The notes below the pieces were generated by a model. That model had not been told where the DNA came from. It saw only the letters and a program-made list of their open reading frames with translations, and did no database searches. Position numbers and translations under genes: made by a program. A stretch of 64,000 nucleotides of DNA from JBCBSK01 sp965250105 (lineage in GTDB: Bacteria; Pseudomonadota; Alphaproteobacteria; Rhizobiales; Tepidamorphaceae), in the NCBI GenBank assembly GCA_965250105.1, contig OZ252290.1, positions 3,286,001 to 3,350,000 on the forward strand, read 5' to 3'. This document shows positions 60,957-64,000 of this stretch, one piece after another (position 1 is the stretch's first letter; every line of letters starts with the position of its first letter).

Positions 60957-61385
60957 CTACAGCGCGGCGATGATCTTCTCGGCATTGGCCTTGAGCACGT
61001 CCATGTCTTCGCGGATCGAGGCGGGCGGCTTCATGGCGACGCCCTCATGGCGCGGCACGATGTGGAAATGGAGATGGAACACTTCCTGTCCGCCGGCCGC
61101 CTCGCTGAACTGCGACAGCGTCACGCCGTCAGCCTGCATGGCCGTCTTGGCCGCGATGGCGATTTTCTGCACATTGACGATCAGCGCCGACAGATCGGCG
61201 GGGGCGATGTCGAGCAGGTTGCGCGCCGGTGCCTTGGGGATGACCAGCGTATGGCCGTGGGCGCGCGGCATGATGTCCATGAACGCGAAACTCGTCTCGT
61301 CCTCGAAGACCTTGAAGCAGGGGATCTCGCCGCGCAGGATCTTGGCGAAGATATTCTCGGGATCGTAGGCGGCGGGCTCGGTCAT
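60957..61385 (-). CDS. HIT family nucleotide hydrolase/transferase
   Basis: A 142-residue histidine-triad protein. The triad is HLHFHIVPR with His104, His106 and His108; the middle histidine is the nucleophile on nucleoside phosphoramidates or dinucleotides. Other family parts: ENIFAKILRGEIPCFKVFEDETSFAFMDIMPRAHGHTLVIPKAPARNLLD. It is a Hint-type branch rather than a galactose-1-phosphate uridylyltransferase. ATG at 61385. On the same strand 66 bases downstream of the Fem/GNAT-like gene, so it may be cotranscribed with the glycerophosphodiesterase set. Confidence 0.94.
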   Translation of the reverse strand: MTEPAAYDPENIFAKILRGEIPCFKVFEDETSFAFMDIMPRAHGHTLVIPKAPARNLLDIAPADLSALIVNVQKIAIAAKTAMQADGVTLSQFSEAAGGQEVFHLHFHIVPRHEGVAMKPPASIREDMDVLKANAEKIIAAL

Positions 61386-61451
61386 GGATGTCCTCCTGCT
61401 TTGTCGGCCGGAGAGTTGGTCAGCCGGGCCGCCCGGTCAAGGGATACCGGG

Positions 61452-62726
61452 TCATGTCTGCTCCGATTTCCGGAACGGAGCGTAGTCGGACAGGATCTTC
61501 TGTTCGCGCGCGATCGCGTCGCGCTCCTGGTCGAGATAGTGGCGGACCGGTTCGCGCAATCCCCGGTCGGCGATGTAATGGGCTGAATAGGTCGTCACCG
61601 GCAGATAGCCGCGCGACAATTTATGCTCGCCCTGGGCGCCGGCCTCGACACGAGCCAGTCCGCGCGCGATGGCGAAATCCATGGCCTGGTAGTAGCAGAC
61701 CTCGAAATGCAGGAAGGGGCGATCCTCGACCGCGCCCCAGTGGCGGCCATAGAGCGTGGTGTCGCCGATGAAGTTCAGCGCCCCCGCGATATAGCGGTCG
61801 CCATCGCGCGCCATGACCAACAGAATGCGGTCGGCCATGGCCTGGGACACGGCGCTGAAGAAGGCGCGGTTGAGATAGGGCCGGCCCCATTTGCGCGCGC
61901 CGGTATCGAGATAGAAGCCGAAAAAGGCATCCCAATGGGCTTCGGTGATGTCGGCGCCGGTCAGCCAGTCGATTTCGAGGCCGTCCGACAGCGCCTCGCG
62001 GCGTTCGCGGCGGATCGCCTTGCGCTTGCGCGAGGCCAGCGCGGCGAGGAAGGCGTCGAAATCGGCATAGCCGTCATTTTGCCAGTGAAACTGACGGTCG
62101 GTGCGCTGCAGGAAACCGCGTTGGCCGAAATGATGCCATTCGTCTTCGGGTACGAAGGTCCAATGCGCCGAGGAGGCGCCCGCTTGGCGACAGAGTTCGA
62201 CCGCGCCGGCGATCAGCCCGTCGCGGTCCGCCGCCATCGCGGGGCCGGGCCTGACCAGGAGCCGGCGCCCCGTCGCCGGCGTGAACGGCACGCTGACCTG
62301 GAGCTTGGGATAATAGCGCCCGCCGGCGCGCTCATAGGCATCGGCCCAGCCATAATCGAAGACATATTCGCCCATCGAATGGGTCTTCAGATAGGCCGGC
62401 ATGACGGCCCGCACCGGGCCTTCATCGCGGTCGCGCAGCACGAGATGGCGCGGATACCAGCCAGTACCGTCGCCGACGGCGCCGGAGGTTTCCAGCGCAT
62501 TCAGAAAATCATGTGAAATGAAGGGGTTGTAGCTTTCTTCCGAAGCACTGTCGGAGGGCGTCGCACCGCGCGCCGGCGCGGTTTCGGGGTTGGCACAACC
62601 GTCCCAATCGGCCGGGTCGATGTCGGCGATGGCGCCGACGACCTCGATCACCCGGTCGCCGCCACCGCAGCCCGGCGCTTCGTCCTGTTGCGGCGTTTTG
62701 GTTGGCTGCGATTTTGCCTCGGTCAT
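61452..62726 (-). CDS. GNAT/Fem-like N-acyltransferase family protein (peptidogalycan biosynthesis, DUF482)
   Basis: A 424-residue cytoplasmic protein with two GNAT-like folds, similar to FemAB-type aminoacyl transferases. Recognisable family segments: NPFISHDFLNALETSGAVGDGTGWYPRHLVL, MPAYLKTHSMGEYVFDYGWADAYERAGGRYYPKLQVSVPFTPATGRRLL, FDAFLAALASRKRKAIRRERREAL, and near the end GALNFIGDTTLYGRHWGAVEDRPFLHFEVCYYQAMDFAI and VEAGAQGEHKLSRGYLPVTTYSAH. The acceptor is unknown. The ATG at 62726 overlaps the stop of the glycerophosphodiesterase gene (62723-62726, ATGA), showing translational coupling. The first 60 residues are polar and variable. Confidence 0.9.
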   Translation of the reverse strand: MTEAKSQPTKTPQQDEAPGCGGGDRVIEVVGAIADIDPADWDGCANPETAPARGATPSDSASEESYNPFISHDFLNALETSGAVGDGTGWYPRHLVLRDRDEGPVRAVMPAYLKTHSMGEYVFDYGWADAYERAGGRYYPKLQVSVPFTPATGRRLLVRPGPAMAADRDGLIAGAVELCRQAGASSAHWTFVPEDEWHHFGQRGFLQRTDRQFHWQNDGYADFDAFLAALASRKRKAIRRERREALSDGLEIDWLTGADITEAHWDAFFGFYLDTGARKWGRPYLNRAFFSAVSQAMADRILLVMARDGDRYIAGALNFIGDTTLYGRHWGAVEDRPFLHFEVCYYQAMDFAIARGLARVEAGAQGEHKLSRGYLPVTTYSAHYIADRGLREPVRHYLDQERDAIAREQKILSDYAPFRKSEQT

Positions 62727-63499
62727 CGCGTGGTTGGCCGGAAACCCTCGAAAATGATCTGATCGACGTGACCGTCCAGCCTGTCGGCCATGTCCTGGTC
62801 GCGCACGGTCCAGGAGAGAATGGGCAAGGCGCGCCGATCCCGCAAGGCCGAGAGGCGGCTGTCGGGTAGATCGCGACAATCGAACCCCACGAAGTGGGGC
62901 CGGATCGCGTCGAAGCCCGGCATGGTGCCGAGATGCACGCGTTTGGCGTCGGACAGCCACGCCCAGTCTTCGTCACGCTCGAAGCGGCAGGAAACCATGC
63001 CCACGACGACATCGGGATGCGACGCCCGGATCGCGTGGAGCATGTCGGCATCGAAGGACATGGCGGCGGCGGGCCCGCCATAGGTCGACAGGAGGTCGGC
63101 GGTTTTCTCCGCCAGGGCTACCGCACCGTCGAACAAGCTCTTGATCTCGACGAGAAGCGGTGCCCGGCCGGCAATCAGATCGAGTGTTTCCGCGAGCGTC
63201 GGGATGATCTCGTCGCTGCCGAGGACCGTGATCCGACGCAGCTCCCCGGGCGACAGGGCATCGACCCGGTCGGGCCGTCCGGCCAGCCGGGTCAGCACGC
63301 TGTCATGCACCATCATCGGCGTGGCGTCTTGTGCAGGCTGGACGTCGATCTCGATGCCGTAACCGCCATCGATCGCGGCCTGAACCGCGGCGAGCGTGTT
63401 TTCCGGGCGGTTCAGCGCGAGATCATGCAGGCCGCGATGAGCGAAGGGGCGGGCGGTCAGCCAGCCCCGATCGTCGCCCGGCAGCGCCACGGCGGACAT
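62723..63499 (-). CDS. Glycerophosphodiester phosphodiesterase
   Basis: Hydrolyses glycerophosphodiesters to glycerol 3-phosphate and an alcohol. The 258-residue TIM barrel shows the catalytic set HRG at 21-23 (PFAHRGLHD), RPENT at 31-35, EIDVQPAQD (Glu50, Asp52) and MVHD (His65), and further along LLVEIKS, typical of the GDPD family. No signal peptide, so cytoplasmic. The ATG at 63499 starts the family domain; the frame extends back to 63616 across the RidA gene's end. Its stop overlaps the Fem/GNAT-like gene, and the pair is downstream of ridA on the same strand. It could recycle lipid head groups. Confidence 0.93.
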   Translation of the reverse strand: MSAVALPGDDRGWLTARPFAHRGLHDLALNRPENTLAAVQAAIDGGYGIEIDVQPAQDATPMMVHDSVLTRLAGRPDRVDALSPGELRRITVLGSDEIIPTLAETLDLIAGRAPLLVEIKSLFDGAVALAEKTADLLSTYGGPAAAMSFDADMLHAIRASHPDVVVGMVSCRFERDEDWAWLSDAKRVHLGTMPGFDAIRPHFVGFDCRDLPDSRLSALRDRRALPILSWTVRDQDMADRLDGHVDQIIFEGFRPTTR

Positions 63500-63536
63500 G
63501 CGGGCCGTTCTGTCGGGGCGCGTCGCGCGGGCCCGG

Positions 63537-64000
63537 TCAGGCGCTCTCGATGATCGCTTCGATTTCGACCGCGACGCCGAAGGGCAGAGAGCCCACGCCC
63601 ACCGCCGACCGTGCATGACGGCCCTTGTCGCCGAGAACCTCGACCATGAAGTCCGACGCGCCGTTGACGACCTTCGGATGATCGCCGAAATCCGGCGTGG
63701 CGTTGACGAAACCGGTCAGCTTGACCAGACGGCCGAGCTTGTCGAGATCACCCAGCGCCGCCTTGGCCTGGGCCAGTATGTTGATCGCGCAGAGCTTCGC
63801 CGCCGCCTGGCCCTGCTCGACCGTGTAAGTGTCGCCGAGCTTGCCGATATGCTCGATGCCCGAAGCTCCCATCGGCACCTGGCCGGAGATGTAGATCATC
63901 GTGCCGCTTGTCACGAAGGGCACGTAGTTGGCCGCCGGCGCCGCGGCTTCCGGCAGGGTGATGCCAAGCTCTTGAAGACGGGTTTCGATCGCGCCGGCCA
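63537..64000 (-). CDS. RidA family protein (YjgF/YER057c/UK114), 5' end outside the window
   Basis: The last 154 residues or so of a RidA-like protein, whose start lies beyond base 64000. RidA proteins deaminate reactive enamine/imine intermediates. Visible segments: AIETRLQELGITLPEAAAPAANYVPFVTSGTMIYISGQVP, then AAKLCAINILAQAKAALGDLDKLGRLVKLTGFVNATPDFGDHPKVVNGASDFMVEVLGDKGRHARSAVGVGSLPFGVAVEIEAII is the second half in outline. The usual catalytic Arg corresponds to HARSAVGV. The spacing PLGAxVEIE reads SLPFGVAVEIEAI, so the family ending is intact. This longer branch (about 150-160 residues) is common beside housekeeping genes in Alphaproteobacteria. Confidence 0.92.
   Translation of the reverse strand, partial: AGAIETRLQELGITLPEAAAPAANYVPFVTSGTMIYISGQVPMGASGIEHIGKLGDTYTVEQGQAAAKLCAINILAQAKAALGDLDKLGRLVKLTGFVNATPDFGDHPKVVNGASDFMVEVLGDKGRHARSAVGVGSLPFGVAVEIEAIIESA

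Overview
The window reads as chromosomal DNA of an alphaproteobacterium, most likely in the order Hyphomicrobiales (Rhizobiales). Codon third positions are strongly G/C, and there are family markers such as a class II DAHP synthase, a DUF2865 protein, a DUF1489 protein, citramalate synthase, ExoD, a phasin and a LiuR-type leucine regulon. I cannot name a genus from sequence alone. No rRNA, tRNA, CRISPR array, phage structural gene, transposase or integrase was recognised.

Layout. 1-15 kb is mostly housekeeping: end of DAHP synthase, a DODA-type dioxygenase, nadE and gltX (overlapping), a DUF2865 protein, CreA, a HAD phosphatase, cysS with a 48-residue membrane protein overlapping its stop, cimA, a LOG-family protein overlapping cimA tail to tail, a LysM protein and an ATM1-type ABC exporter. 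15.1-22.2 kb is accessory: class II aldolase with a divergent GlxA-type regulator, EamA exporter with a divergent Lrp regulator, LysE exporter, MscS channel and a frameshifted LysE gene. Partial copies of the 3' end of the ABC gene separate the first two gene pairs from each other and from the LysE gene, which suggests stepwise insertion at that gene end. 22.2-31 kb holds exoD, a PadR-RND efflux operon, ccdA facing a thioredoxin-like protein, and rpe.

31.3-35.1 kb is a tight three-gene cluster of unrecognised helical proteins; the last ends in a Gly/Phe-rich tail. It is my best candidate for an undescribed system. A 1.1 kb stretch without a credible gene follows. It ends in a LiuR-type promoter and a heptanucleotide tandem repeat in the leader of liuR.

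36-49 kb is leucine/isovalerate catabolism (liuR, a thioesterase, isovaleryl-CoA dehydrogenase, then methylcrotonyl-CoA carboxylase beta and alpha). The two carboxylase genes are separated by a persulfide/sulfite module: YeiH, TauE, rhodanese-DUF2892, a BigR/SqrR-type repressor and a divergent persulfide dioxygenase-like hydrolase. 49-64 kb holds DUF1489, an MFS transporter, a von Willebrand A/J-domain gene pair, a SPOR-tailed D,D-carboxypeptidase, a phasin with a repeat-rich promoter, an ICMT-type methyltransferase, clpS-clpA, azlCD, a HIT protein, a Fem/GNAT-like protein with a glycerophosphodiesterase, and a RidA protein cut by the window end.

Two copies of a dispersed intergenic repeat (about 22.2 and 49.1 kb) have CTAG ends that supply the stop codon of the neighbouring gene.
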